The translations under genes were made by a program, and so were the position numbers. Below are positions 43,345-51,741 of a stretch of DNA of 56,877 bases, in pieces (the first letter of the stretch is position 1; each line of letters opens with the position of its first letter). Source of the DNA: Ruminococcus sp. GTDB taxonomy: Bacteria; Bacillota; Clostridia; Oscillospirales; Ruminococcaceae. Location: positions 1-56,877 of the forward strand of contig SVNV01000014.1 of NCBI GenBank assembly GCA_015066705.1, written 5' to 3'. Under the pieces are notes generated by a model, which was not told where the DNA came from, made no database searches, and was given only the letters and a program-made list of their open reading frames with translations.

Positions 43345-43380
43345 CGTTGTTCTCTAAAATATATTTCAGGAGGGATTATT

Positions 43381-44055
43381 TTGGGTAACACAAAAAATCA
43401 GATGAAAATTAAACAGATGGTAGTGATTGCACTTTTTGTAGCACTTACTTACCTTGCAAACTTTCTTTGTAACTTTAAACTCGGTTTCTTAAGCTTTGAG
43501 GCAAAGGATGCAGTTACAACAGTATGTGCATTCGCATTCGGTCCTGTTTCGGGAATTATAGTTGCGTTTCTTAGTGCGGTAATTGAGTCTCTTACTGCAT
43601 CATCAACAGGTATTTATGGTTTTATTATGAATGTTGCGGGAAGTGTTACATACGTAGGAATTGCCGGTGTAATATATAAATTCAAGAAGAATATTTCAGG
43701 AGCAGTAATCGGCTGTATTCTTGCAACCTTGCTTATGACATCGGTAATGGTAGGGCTTAACCTTCTTCTTACGCCATTTTATATGAAGGTTGATACTAAA
43801 GTCGTAATTGACCTTGTTCTTCCTATGCTTTTACCGTTTAATCTGGTTAAGGGAATTTTCAATAGTACTGTTTTGTTGATAATCCGTTATCCTCTTCTTA
43901 AGGCAATGCAGTATTCAGATACACTTAACGAACCGGTTGTAAAGGATAGCGATAAAATCAGAAATATCGTGCTTGCTTTTTCTACGGCACTTACTATTTT
44001 TACTGTTATGTATTTTGTTGTTGTCCTCGAGGGAAGAGTTGAACTTTTTAAATAA
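43381..44055 (+). CDS. ribU: Riboflavin transporter, ECF S-component
   Basis: A 224-residue membrane protein with about six helices (for example MKIKQMVVIALFVALTYLANFL, and the loop region GPVSGIIVAFLSAVIESLTAS). The family binds riboflavin and works with the shared EcfT/EcfA energising module, which is not in this window. The FMN riboswitch directly upstream supports the substrate. TTG 43381 is chosen because AGGAGGG (43369-43375) is 5 bases upstream; the next ATG (43402) is farther away and would lose part of the N-terminus. Confidence 0.94.
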   Translation: MGNTKNQMKIKQMVVIALFVALTYLANFLCNFKLGFLSFEAKDAVTTVCAFAFGPVSGIIVAFLSAVIESLTASSTGIYGFIMNVAGSVTYVGIAGVIYKFKKNISGAVIGCILATLLMTSVMVGLNLLLTPFYMKVDTKVVIDLVLPMLLPFNLVKGIFNSTVLLIIRYPLLKAMQYSDTLNEPVVKDSDKIRNIVLAFSTALTIFTVMYFVVVLEGRVELFK

Positions 44056-44063
44056 TGTGAAAT

Positions 44064-44095
44064 AAAAAATGCAGGTTCTGAAACCTGCATTTTTT
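44064..44095. terminator. Bidirectional terminator between ribU and metK
   Basis: A perfect 14-bp stem (44064-44077 with 44082-44095), loop CTGA, with A6 on one side and T6 on the other, serving the convergent ribU and metK. Confidence 0.93.
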
Positions 44096-44101
44096 GTTTT
44101 T

Positions 44102-45271
44102 TTATTTTAAAGCGTCTAAAAGTGCATCTACCTTGTCAGTCTTTTCCCACGCTACACCCAAGTCTTCACGTCCCATGTGTCCGTAAGCTGCAAGCTGTCT
44201 GTACTGTGGCTTTCTAAGCTCTAAAGTTTTGATAATGCCTGCTGGTCTGAGGTCAAATACCTTACCGACTGCTTCTGAAAGTGCTTCCTCTGAAATCTTT
44301 CCTGTGCCGAATGTGTCAATCATAACTGATACAGGGTGTGCAACACCGATAGCGTATGCCAGTTCAACCTCACACTTGTCAGCAAGTCCTGCAGCAACAA
44401 TGTTCTTTGCAACGTATCTTGCAGCGTAAGCAGCACTTCTGTCAACCTTTGTCGGGTCTTTTCCGCTGAAAGCTCCGCCACCGTGACGGGCATATCCGCC
44501 ATATGTGTCAACAATAATCTTTCTGCCTGTAAGTCCGCTGTCGCCCTGAGGACCACCTACAACAAATCTTCCTGTAGGATTTACAAAATATCTTGTGTCA
44601 TCAATGAGCTCAGCCGGAATAACAGCTTCGATAACGTGCTTGATGATGTCCTCTCTGATTTTTTCAAGTGAAACATCATCGCTGTGCTGTGAAGAAACTA
44701 CAACAGTATCAACTCTGAAAGGCTTTCCGTCTTCGTATTCAACAGTAACCTGAGTTTTTCCGTCAGGTCTGAGATATGGAAGTGTTCCGTTTTTTCTGAC
44801 TTCTGTAAGCCTGAGAGCAAGCTTGTGTGCAAGGGAAATAGGCATCGGCATAAGCTCTGGAGTTTCGTTACAAGCATAACCAAACATCATACCCTGGTCT
44901 CCGGCACCTGTGTCACCTTCGTTTTCCTCTCTGCCCTCAAGAGCGTTGTCAACACCCATAGCAATGTCAGGTGACTGCTTGTCTATTGTAGTAAAAACAG
45001 AACATGTGTGTCCGTCAAAACCGTATTTTGCTCTGTCGTAGCCAATGTCTACAACAACTTTTCTTGCGATAGCAGGAATGTCTACCTGTGCCTTTGTTGT
45101 GATTTCACCCATACACATTACCATACCTGTTGTTGTAACAGTTTCACAAGCAACTCTTGACATAGGGTCCTGCTCAAGCATAGCATCAAGTACAGCGTCA
45201 GAAATCTGGTCACAGATTTTATCAGGATGTCCTTCAGTAACTGATTCTGAAGTAAAAAGGTATCTTGCCAT
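44102..45271 (-). CDS. metK: S-adenosylmethionine synthetase
   Basis: Makes SAM from methionine and ATP. The 389-residue protein begins [30 protein letters not shown], and carries [12 protein letters not shown] (ATP-binding hexapeptide), [22 protein letters not shown] (P-loop-like motif) and a complete C-terminus. AGGAGG lies upstream. A SAM-I riboswitch and terminator in the leader control it, so SAM should shut off its own synthesis. It is the only SAM-controlled gene here; metH lacks such an element. Confidence 0.98.
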   Translation of the reverse strand: MARYLFTSESVTEGHPDKICDQISDAVLDAMLEQDPMSRVACETVTTTGMVMCMGEITTKAQVDIPAIARKVVVDIGYDRAKYGFDGHTCSVFTTIDKQSPDIAMGVDNALEGREENEGDTGAGDQGMMFGYACNETPELMPMPISLAHKLALRLTEVRKNGTLPYLRPDGKTQVTVEYEDGKPFRVDTVVVSSQHSDDVSLEKIREDIIKHVIEAVIPAELIDDTRYFVNPTGRFVVGGPQGDSGLTGRKIIVDTYGGYARHGGGAFSGKDPTKVDRSAAYAARYVAKNIVAAGLADKCEVELAYAIGVAHPVSVMIDTFGTGKISEEALSEAVGKVFDLRPAGIIKTLELRKPQYRQLAAYGHMGREDLGVAWEKTDKVDALLDALK

Positions 45272-45291
45272 AATCTTGTCCTCCTAAAATA

Positions 45292-45326
45292 TAAAATAAA
45301 AAAGCGTTCCATAAAAACCGGAACGC
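45292..45326 (-). terminator. Expression-platform terminator of the SAM riboswitch
   Basis: Minus strand: GCGTTCC (45320-45326) pairs with GGAACGC (45304-45310), followed by TTTTTTATTTTAT. It ends about 20 bases before the metK start. Confidence 0.9.
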
Positions 45327-45375
45327 AGACGAGTGTTCTTTTATGAAAAAGTCCTCATCTTCCGGTTGTGCCTCA

Positions 45376-45470
45376 AAAGGCTTTTCCGCAGGAATTAGCA
45401 CCACAGATATAAAATCTAGGTTGCTGTGACTTCAAAGGTCCTGTACCTCCGCCACTCTTGATAAGGTTTT
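45376..45470 (-). promoter_or_regulatory. SAM-I (S-box) riboswitch aptamer
   Basis: Minus-strand blocks match the S-box consensus: CTTATCAAGAGTGGCGGAGG, GACCTTTGAAGTCACAGCAACC and GGTGCTAATTCCTGC. It sits about 35 bases after the promoter and is followed by the terminator at 45292-45326. Binding SAM should stabilise termination and turn metK off. The remainder of the 45272-45668 gap is this expression platform plus the two divergent promoters. Confidence 0.96.
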
Positions 45471-45501
45471 GCAGCATATAAAGCTGATTTGTACCTCTAA
45501 T

Positions 45502-45530
45502 ATTATACAACTCTCTGAGAATTTTGTCAA
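45502..45530 (-). promoter_or_regulatory. Sigma-A promoter for metK
   Basis: Minus strand: TTGACA (45525-45530), 17-base spacer, TATAAT (45502-45507). Confidence 0.9.
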
Positions 45531-45607
45531 TATTTTTAGACTGTATAAAATTAACAATTTTATGGACTTTCGGAGCTAAACTTTGGCATAATCTCAACTA
45601 TTTTCTA

Positions 45608-45636
45608 TTGACTAAATCGAAAAAATATTGTATAAT
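45608..45636 (+). promoter_or_regulatory. Sigma-A promoter for the Wzz/BY-kinase operon
   Basis: TTGACT (45608-45613), 17-base spacer, TATAAT (45631-45636); GGAGG lies at 45660-45664. Confidence 0.86.
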
Positions 45637-45668
45637 GTATAGAGATTTTTGTGACTTTTGGAGGTCTT

Positions 45669-46394
45669 ATGGAAAATAATGTAGAAAATACAATTGATTT
45701 GAAGGTGCTTTTCGGGGCACTTGTACGTCATTTGAAATTTATTGCAATAGTTACGATTATGTTTGCAGTAGGAGCTTTTTGTATTACAAAGTTCTTTATT
45801 ACTGATAAGTATACTGCTAAAGCACAGATTTATGTTGACCCCAGAAATAATACATCTGACCAGGCTTCTCCTAGCTATCAGGAGCTTTCTGCTGCTGAAA
45901 AGCTTGTAAATACCTGTCAGATTCTTTTTACAGGTGACAGAATGGTTGACTATGTTGCCAAGGACCTTAAGGATTTGTATGATATTGATGAATTCTCCAA
46001 TAGCCAGCTTAAAAGTATGATTTCTGTTCAGGCTGCATCAACAGGTACTTCTGTTATGAATATCGAAGTTGTTTCTGATAATCCTGAAATGAGTGCCGTT
46101 GTTGCAAATCTTGTTCTTTCAAGAGCAAATGAGGTTTACAAGGATATTGTTGAGGGCGGAATTGTAAAGACAGTTAATGAAGCTGTTGTGCCTAAGCATC
46201 CATCATCACCTAATGCTGTTAAAAATACATTACTGGGATTTGTGCTTGGATTTGTTTTCTCATGCGGACTTATTGTTGTCCTTGAGCTTGTTGATACAAA
46301 AATCAAACCTTCCGATGACCTTGAACAGCTTTATGGAATTCCGCTTTTTGCTGAAATCCTTGACTTTGAATCAAATGTAAAGGGAGGTTACTAA
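45669..46394 (+). CDS. Wzz-like polysaccharide chain-length / BY-kinase adaptor protein
   Basis: A 241-residue protein of the CapA/YveK type: first membrane helix about 23-43, an extracytoplasmic domain rich in the Wzz consensus (YTAKAQIYVDP near its start, PxxPSSPN before the second helix: VPKHPSSPNAVKN), second helix about 185-208 and a short cytoplasmic tail. In Gram-positives this adaptor activates the separate BY-kinase encoded next and helps set polysaccharide length. The kinase gene follows after one base. ATG 45669 follows GGAGG. Confidence 0.9.
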   Translation: MENNVENTIDLKVLFGALVRHLKFIAIVTIMFAVGAFCITKFFITDKYTAKAQIYVDPRNNTSDQASPSYQELSAAEKLVNTCQILFTGDRMVDYVAKDLKDLYDIDEFSNSQLKSMISVQAASTGTSVMNIEVVSDNPEMSAVVANLVLSRANEVYKDIVEGGIVKTVNEAVVPKHPSSPNAVKNTLLGFVLGFVFSCGLIVVLELVDTKIKPSDDLEQLYGIPLFAEILDFESNVKGGY

Positions 46395-46395
46395 T

Positions 46396-47181
46396 ATGGC
46401 TTTGAAAAAGAAAAACCAGGGTAAAGCTCCTGATTCACCACTGAGAGTTTCAAAATCCAAAAGTAGAAAGTATATTCTTAACGATTCTACAAAGTTTATT
46501 ATTACAGAGGCTTATAAATCGGCAAGAACAAATCTTATGTTCTCACTTTCAACAAGTAAGAATAAAGTAATTACTTTCACATCTTCATCACCGGCTGAGG
46601 GTAAGTCTACAACTTGTATCAATATGGCAATTACACTTGCTACTACAGGTTCAAGAGTTCTTCTTATTGACTCTGATATGAGAAAGCCTACAATGCATAG
46701 CTTGCTCAGAGTTGAAAAATCAAGAGGACTTTCTTCTATACTCAGTGGTATGTGTACAGTTGCTGAGGCAATCAATAGTAATGTCAGAGAAAACCTTGAC
46801 GTAATTGTTGCAGGCCCGCTTCCACCAAACCCTGCTGAGCTTATTGGCTCACCTAATATGGCTGAGCTTATTGATGTACTCAAGAAGCATTATGACTATA
46901 TCCTTATCGATACACCACCTGTAAATGTCGTTTCCGATTCACAACTTTATAACCAGCATGTTGCAGGAATTGTATTTGTTATCCGTGATGATGTTACAAC
47001 ACATAACGACCTTCAGAGAGCTCTTAAGAATATTAAGATGGCTAATGGTAAGGTGCTCGGATTTATAAAGACCGCTTGTAAGACAACAGGTGGCAGCTCT
47101 ACATATAAGAAGTCATATTATAACTATGACTACGCGTATGGTAACAACCAAAAAGTAAATACTACTAATACTGCTAAGTAA
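46396..47181 (+). CDS. Bacterial tyrosine kinase (CpsD/CapB/EpsB type)
   Basis: A 261-residue BY-kinase: Walker A SSSPAEGKST (K70, S71), Walker A' LLIDSDMRKP (DxDxR-like) and Walker B ILIDTPP, typical of tyrosine autokinases of exopolysaccharide systems. The C-terminal tail has six tyrosines in 11 residues (YKKSYYNYDYAY), the usual cluster of autophosphorylation sites. It works with the adaptor upstream and is reversed by the PHP phosphatase downstream. No target glycosyltransferase is encoded nearby. Confidence 0.95.
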   Translation: MALKKKNQGKAPDSPLRVSKSKSRKYILNDSTKFIITEAYKSARTNLMFSLSTSKNKVITFTSSSPAEGKSTTCINMAITLATTGSRVLLIDSDMRKPTMHSLLRVEKSRGLSSILSGMCTVAEAINSNVRENLDVIVAGPLPPNPAELIGSPNMAELIDVLKKHYDYILIDTPPVNVVSDSQLYNQHVAGIVFVIRDDVTTHNDLQRALKNIKMANGKVLGFIKTACKTTGGSSTYKKSYYNYDYAYGNNQKVNTTNTAK

Positions 47182-47202
47182 TTTTGAGAGGAGAAGTAAT
47201 CA

Positions 47203-47922
47203 ATGTTCATCGATTTTCATTCGCACATTTTACCGGGAATAGATGATGGCTCACGAACAATCGACGAGTCTATAGAGATTCTTGATAAGATGGCTGATGA
47301 CCAGGTGGATATTGTGATTGCTACTCCTCATTTTTATCCACATGAGATTTCAGCGGAGAAGTTTCTTAAAAAGAGAGATGAGGCTTATGAAAGACTAAAG
47401 CCTTATCTGAAACCTCGTCATCCTGAGATTCTTCTCGGAGCAGAGGTGCTGTTTTCATCTTCTCTGATAGATAATAAGTATCTTAGTGACCTTTGTATTC
47501 AGGGTACAGAGTATCTTCTTCTGGAAATGCCTTATGTAAGACTCACAAGGTCAATTCTTGATGGCGTTGAAGAGCTTATTGATAGCTCTGATTTAAAATT
47601 TATGATTGCCCACGTCGAAAGATATCTGAGCTTTACTGATTTCGAGGACATCGAAAAACTAATGTCCTTTGATGTAATCGGTCAGCTTAATGCAAAATCC
47701 TTTGAAGATAGAAAAAAACGTAAAAACTGTCTCAAATTACTTAAGAAAAATTTTGCACACGTTATCGGAACTGACTTCCATAGAATAAATAGGGGAGATA
47801 GACCGCTTTCTTATGGCTATGATATGGTTGCTAAAAAGATGTCAGACGAGGCTGTTGATATGCTTCTCAATAATGCTTTCAAAGTTATTAAAAACAGAGA
47901 TATTGATGAAATTATAGGATAG
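47203..47922 (+). CDS. PHP-family protein tyrosine phosphatase (CpsB/YwqE type)
   Basis: A 239-residue metal-dependent phosphatase that removes phosphate from the BY-kinase. The PHP-type metal ligands begin at H5 and H7 (DFHSHILPGIDDGS), continue with TPHFYPHE, GAEVLFSS, a central MIAHVERY and end with GTDFHRIN. The order adaptor-kinase-phosphatase matches the capsule phospho-control cassettes of Firmicutes. Confidence 0.95.
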   Translation: MFIDFHSHILPGIDDGSRTIDESIEILDKMADDQVDIVIATPHFYPHEISAEKFLKKRDEAYERLKPYLKPRHPEILLGAEVLFSSSLIDNKYLSDLCIQGTEYLLLEMPYVRLTRSILDGVEELIDSSDLKFMIAHVERYLSFTDFEDIEKLMSFDVIGQLNAKSFEDRKKRKNCLKLLKKNFAHVIGTDFHRINRGDRPLSYGYDMVAKKMSDEAVDMLLNNAFKVIKNRDIDEIIG

Positions 47923-47929
47923 ATTTGAT

Positions 47930-48421
47930 ATGAGATTTAAGTTTTGTCCGCTGTGTTCTTCAAAACTCGTTCTTAAACAGTGCGGAGATGATAAGGATGT
48001 TCCTTTTTGCGAGAAATGTAACAGGCCACATTTTCCACATTCCTCACCATGCGTGATAGTTCTCCCTGTGAATGAAAAGGGCGAATTTGCACTTACACGC
48101 CAGTCCTATGGCGATACCGAAAGATATGTTCTGACAGCAGGCTTTATGAAGGAATACGAAAGTGCTGAAGATTGCTGTGTACGTGAGCTTTCTGAAGAAT
48201 TGGGACTTGAAACATTGAAGCTTACCTATGTCAAGAGCTACTCATACCCTAAAAGAGATAACCTTATGCTTGGCTTCTGTGCACTTGTTCAGAATAAGGA
48301 ATTTGAATATTCCTCAGAAGTAAGGGATGCTAAATGGATTTCTTATGATGAAGCTGAAAAGCTTCTTGAGAATAGTCTTATAGCTTTGAAATTGCTTAGA
48401 GATTTTAAAAATATAACATAA
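47930..48421 (+). CDS. Nudix hydrolase with N-terminal zinc ribbon
   Basis: A 163-residue protein. N-terminal zinc ribbon (C6/C9 and C27/C30), then the full Nudix box GX5EX7REXXEEXG at 71-92 (E77, R85-E86, E89-E90, G92). This layout is that of NudC-like NAD pyrophosphatases and related enzymes; the protein is shorter than E. coli NudC (257) and lacks its N-terminal domain, so NADH specificity is not certain. It lies 8 bases after the phosphatase gene and may simply share the transcript. Confidence 0.88.
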   Translation: MRFKFCPLCSSKLVLKQCGDDKDVPFCEKCNRPHFPHSSPCVIVLPVNEKGEFALTRQSYGDTERYVLTAGFMKEYESAEDCCVRELSEELGLETLKLTYVKSYSYPKRDNLMLGFCALVQNKEFEYSSEVRDAKWISYDEAEKLLENSLIALKLLRDFKNIT

Positions 48422-48429
48422 GAGGTGTA

Positions 48430-48675
48430 ATGATGTACGAAATAGTGAATGAACTTTTATCAGAGTTTGGTCTTAGCAATACATTGGTTGAATTTGTCAT
48501 CAAACTGATAATTGTGATTGCTGGAATGGTTTTGTTTTTTTGCTTTGTTAATATTACTATACAACTTACAATGGCTAATACAGAAAGAAAAAAACAAAAT
48601 GAATTACTTGAAAATATAGAAAAGCGTTTGAACGCAATAGACCTTGATATAAAAGGTAATAATTTAAATCGATAA
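48430..48675 (+). CDS. Small single-pass membrane protein with coiled tail
   Basis: An 81-residue protein: N-terminal amphipathic part, one membrane helix (about 24-46: FVIKLIIVIAGMVLFFCFVNI), then a charged helix (TERKKQNELLENIEKRLNAID) that could form a coiled coil. AAGAGGTG precedes two adjacent ATG codons (48430 and 48433). It is the last gene before the tRNA-Thr promoter. No family recognised. Confidence 0.6.
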   Translation: MMYEIVNELLSEFGLSNTLVEFVIKLIIVIAGMVLFFCFVNITIQLTMANTERKKQNELLENIEKRLNAIDLDIKGNNLNR

Positions 48676-48684
48676 AAATAAATA

Positions 48685-48713
48685 TTGACAAATTACCAAA
48701 AACAGTGTATAAT
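48685..48713 (+). promoter_or_regulatory. Sigma-A promoter for tRNA-Thr
   Basis: TTGACA (48685-48690), 17-base spacer, TATAAT (48708-48713): both boxes are perfect. Confidence 0.92.
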
Positions 48714-48730
48714 GTATATCTGTGATTGGT

Positions 48731-48806
48731 GCTGCTATGGCTCAGTTGGTAGAGCACATCCTTGGTAAGGATGAGGTCACCGGTTCAAATCCGGTTAGCA
48801 GCTCCA
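48731..48806 (+). tRNA. tRNA-Thr (anticodon GGT)
   Basis: Acceptor strands GCTGCTA (48731-48737) and TAGCAGC (48796-48802) pair; the discriminator is T and CCA is encoded (48804-48806). The anticodon arm CATCC-TTGGTAA-GGATG gives anticodon GGT, reading ACC/ACU. The T-arm GGTTCAAATCC is standard. Confidence 0.97.
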
Positions 48807-48807
48807 G

Positions 48808-48845
48808 AATCCAAATTCGACCTCTGGTCGGGTTTGGATTTTTTG
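48808..48845 (+). terminator. Terminator after tRNA-Thr
   Basis: AATCCAAA (48809-48815 region) pairs with TTTGGATT (48833-48840), with an inner CGACC-TCT-GGTCG hairpin, followed by TTTT. Confidence 0.85.
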
Positions 48846-48927
48846 ATTTGAAAAGAATATATTACCGCTTAAGTAAATAAATATGTAATGACTAACCTTT
48901 GAAAATAAATTTGGGACGTGATTAGTA

Positions 48928-49503
48928 ATGTTTATATTTGTTTTTAATAGCATGCTTCTGGGCGTGGGACTTGCTATGGACGCATTTTCTGTTTCCCTTG
49001 CCAACGGACTTAAAGAGCCTTCAATGAGAAAACGTAAGATGTGCCTTATAGCCGGAACTTTTGCCTTTTTTCAGGCACTTATGCCTATGATAGGCTGGAC
49101 CTGTGTTCATACAATAGTTGAAACCTTCAAGAGCTTTGAAAAATTCATTCCGTGGATTGCACTTGTTCTTCTTGGAGTTATCGGAACAAAAATGATTGTT
49201 GACGGAATAAAAAGCGACTATAAAGATGACGATTCCACTAATAAAACCGGATTTTTACTGTTACTTGCCCAGGGTGTTGCAACCTCCATTGACGCACTTT
49301 CAGTAGGCTTTGCGATAGCCGATGACCCACTGAGAAGAGCTTTGCTCAGTGCGCTTATTATTGCGACAGTTACTTTTATGATTTGTATCGGAGGCTTGCT
49401 GATTGGTAGAAAATTCGGTACAAAGCTTTCTGATAAGGCTTCGATTTTTGGTGGGGTAATCCTTGTTGTTATCGGCCTTGAAATTTTCATAACAAACCTA
49501 TAA
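48928..49503 (+). CDS. mntP: Manganese efflux pump MntP
   Basis: A 191-residue integral membrane protein with six helices in two homologous halves. The diagnostic acidic motif is repeated: GLAMDAFSVSLANG in the first half and TSIDALSVGFAIAD in the second. The family exports Mn(II). No yybP-ykoY manganese riboswitch is visible in the 120 bases before it. The ribosome site is weak before 48928; an in-frame ATG at 48952 is an alternative start. Confidence 0.93.
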   Translation: MFIFVFNSMLLGVGLAMDAFSVSLANGLKEPSMRKRKMCLIAGTFAFFQALMPMIGWTCVHTIVETFKSFEKFIPWIALVLLGVIGTKMIVDGIKSDYKDDDSTNKTGFLLLLAQGVATSIDALSVGFAIADDPLRRALLSALIIATVTFMICIGGLLIGRKFGTKLSDKASIFGGVILVVIGLEIFITNL

Positions 49504-49514
49504 TTTCAATAAAT

Positions 49515-49554
49515 AACGGGTACCGAGCTTGTGGCTTGATACCCGTTTCTTTTT
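49515..49554. terminator. Terminator between mntP and dinB
   Basis: AACGGGTA (49515-49522) pairs with TACCCGTT (49540-49547), with a small inner hairpin, followed on the plus strand by TCTTTTT. It serves mntP best; the minus-strand tail is less T-rich. Confidence 0.8.
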
Positions 49555-50785
49555 AGTTGTTGGAGTATGGAAGCGAACAAATTGACCCTGGCTCAAAATC
49601 TGAAAGCTGATTGTCAGTCATAATAAGACCTCTTGTTATGGCGTTTTTGCCAAAACGTGCTCTTATCCTGTCAATGGCAGAATCAAGCTCCTCTTCCTTT
49701 TCAATTTTCTCCATTTCTGGTAAAAGAGATAACTGAATGTAATCAGAAACCTCTAATTTACTTGCACGTACGCTCAGACTTCTTAAAGGACTTCCGTCGG
49801 AATTGCTCTTGTAAAGGGAAAACGCCATATCAAAAAGCGACTTGGCTGTTCTGTTTGGAATGTCAAGCACACCCTGACGTTCAGACCAATGTAAATCCGT
49901 ACCTCTCATTCCAAGCTGAACTGTTCCGCAGATAAATCCGTATTCTCTCAGCCTCTGTGAAACCTTTTCGCATAATATCCGAAGAACGATTTTTACATCT
50001 TCATCACAAACAAGGTCACGGGGACAGGTTGTGCTGTTTCCTATGGTTTTTATAAGGGATTTTGCACCGATGTTTGAAACGGGCGACGTGTCAAGTCCGT
50101 TTGCAAATTCCCATAACATAACCCCGTTTTTGCCAAGCATATATCTTAAATTGTCAGGATTTGCCTTTGCAAGGTCACCGATTGTGAAAATTCCACGTCT
50201 GTTCAGCTTTTTGTGGGTCTGCCTGCCGACGTATAAAAGCTCGTTTACTTTTAACGGCCAGACAATTTCTTTAAAGCTCTGACTTTCAATAACTGTGGTG
50301 GCGTCAGGCTTTTTTAAATCCGACCCGAGCTTTGCAAAAACCTTGTTAAAGGAAACCCCCACTGATACCGAAACTCCAAGCTCACTTTTCATTCGCCTGC
50401 GTATTCTGTCTGCAATTTCTTTCCCACTTCCGTAACGCCATAGATTTTCACTGACATCAAGCCAGCATTCATCAAGGCCAAAGGACTCTATTTTGTCGGT
50501 GTAATCCGAATAGATTTCCTTTGCGTAGCCTGAATACTTCATATATAAATCAAAATGTGGCTCAATAAAAGTCAGGTCGGGACATTTCTGCCTTGCAAGC
50601 CATACAGGGTCACCTGTCTGTACCTTGCACTTTTTTGCAAGCTCATTTTTGGCAAGTACAATTCCGTGTCTTGCTTCAGGGTCGCCGATAACAGCAACAG
50701 CCTTACTTTTTAATTCAGGCTTGTAAAGACATTCAATCGATGCGAAAAAATTATTCAGGTCTGAATGTAAAATCACTCTGCTCAT
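49553..50785 (-). CDS. dinB: Y-family DNA polymerase (DinB/polymerase IV type)
   Basis: Translesion polymerase of 410 residues. Palm residues: D9 in HSDLNNFFASIE, and the SFGLDECWLDVS block with the paired Asp/Glu at about 104-105. The fingers and thumb (VSFNKVFAKLGSDLKKPD, and an HhH-type RGIFTIGDLAKANPDNLRYMLG) and the little-finger domain follow. Start ATG (50785 on the minus strand) has GGAGAT 6 bases upstream; in-frame codons farther upstream lie in the promoter. SOS boxes overlap the promoter, so it should be LexA-controlled. Confidence 0.95.
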   Translation of the reverse strand: MSRVILHSDLNNFFASIECLYKPELKSKAVAVIGDPEARHGIVLAKNELAKKCKVQTGDPVWLARQKCPDLTFIEPHFDLYMKYSGYAKEIYSDYTDKIESFGLDECWLDVSENLWRYGSGKEIADRIRRRMKSELGVSVSVGVSFNKVFAKLGSDLKKPDATTVIESQSFKEIVWPLKVNELLYVGRQTHKKLNRRGIFTIGDLAKANPDNLRYMLGKNGVMLWEFANGLDTSPVSNIGAKSLIKTIGNSTTCPRDLVCDEDVKIVLRILCEKVSQRLREYGFICGTVQLGMRGTDLHWSERQGVLDIPNRTAKSLFDMAFSLYKSNSDGSPLRSLSVRASKLEVSDYIQLSLLPEMEKIEKEEELDSAIDRIRARFGKNAITRGLIMTDNQLSDFEPGSICSLPYSNN

Positions 50786-50795
50786 AACAATCTCC

Positions 50796-50866
50796 AAACA
50801 AATGTTCTTTGCTATATTATAGCACATATGTTCGTTCTTGTAAATAGTAAATATAAACAAATGTTC
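50796..50866 (-). promoter_or_regulatory. LexA-controlled dinB promoter with three SOS-like boxes
   Basis: Minus strand: TTTACA (50839-50844), 17-base spacer, TATAAT (50816-50821). The spacer contains CGAACATATGTGC (50822-50834), one change from the Gram-positive SOS box CGAAC-N4-GTTCG. Two further half-conserved copies flank it: AAACAAATGTTC (plus-strand reading) at 50796-50807 and again, identical, at 50855-50866. Confidence 0.75.
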
Positions 50867-50990
50867 TGCGTTTTATTTAACACCCTGCAAAAGTATTGTA
50901 TTTAATTCAGAAAGCAAGTCACTAAATCGACAGTAGCCGAATATTATGGTATTGAAGTATATCTTCAAATATTATTTAAGGAGGAAAACT

Positions 50991-51737
50991 ATGGGCGATT
51001 TAAATAACGGCTGTGGCTTTAAGGAAGCTGTTTGTATTGACACCATGAGAATTTTTGATTCCTGTTCTGACAGGGATTGTCTCGAAGACCTTATGGTAAC
51101 ACTTTCAGAAGAAGATGAAGCTACCGTGCTTGAAGCCGCTTTCATCAAAGCAAAGTGCGTAGAAGTTACAAGCGCAACCTTTTCAATCGATTCGGTACCT
51201 TTTAATAAGGGATTCTTCACAGTAGATATCACTTATACCTTTAACATTGAAATCGACGCTTACGAAAATGCACAGACACCACCAACTACCGTAATCGGTA
51301 CTGCAACATTCAATAAGAAAGTAATTCTTTTCGGCGGCGAGGGTTCGACTAAATCATTCTCATCAGACGATACAACAACACCTCCGGCTCTTGGCTGTGG
51401 TACTACAACTCTGCCTCGTGCAACAGTAACAGTTGTTGAACCGATAGTTCTTGATGCTCAGGTAAGATGCGATAACCCTGACGCAGACCCTGCAACCTGC
51501 ACAAGAAGCGTTTATGTAACAATCGGAATGTTCTCCATTGTACAGCTTTCAAGACCTGTACCACTTCTTGTTCCTGCATACGACTATTGCCTGCCTGAAA
51601 AGGAATGCTGTGCAAATACAGAAAGCCCTTGCGAGCTCTTTGAAAGAATTGATTTCCCGAGAAATGAATTTTTCCCACGTGGACTTGGCGAAACAGACTG
51701 TGGCTGTGGCTCAGATAACGGAATCTGCGATAACTGA
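50991..51737 (+). CDS. Cys-rich conserved clostridial protein, possibly spore or envelope related
   Basis: The 248-residue protein opens with NGCGFKEAVCIDTMRIFDSCSDRDCLEDL and continues with mostly beta-rich segments (VTSATFSIDSVPFNKGFFTVDITYTF, KKVILFGGEGS). Twelve or more cysteines are concentrated at the two ends (CLPEKECCANTESPCELF, CGCGSDNGICDN). I recall similar Cys-rich proteins across Clostridia without a known function. It has no signal peptide. The next gene is a sporulation protein, and spore coat proteins are often Cys-rich, so a spore role is plausible but unproven. ATG 50991 follows GGAGG. Confidence 0.65.
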   Translation: MGDLNNGCGFKEAVCIDTMRIFDSCSDRDCLEDLMVTLSEEDEATVLEAAFIKAKCVEVTSATFSIDSVPFNKGFFTVDITYTFNIEIDAYENAQTPPTTVIGTATFNKKVILFGGEGSTKSFSSDDTTTPPALGCGTTTLPRATVTVVEPIVLDAQVRCDNPDADPATCTRSVYVTIGMFSIVQLSRPVPLLVPAYDYCLPEKECCANTESPCELFERIDFPRNEFFPRGLGETDCGCGSDNGICDN

Positions 51738-51741
51738 TTAT

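Noticed and set aside
48846-48927. Manganese (yybP-ykoY) riboswitch before mntP
   Set aside because: The space is only about 80 bases and none of the conserved loop motifs are visible.
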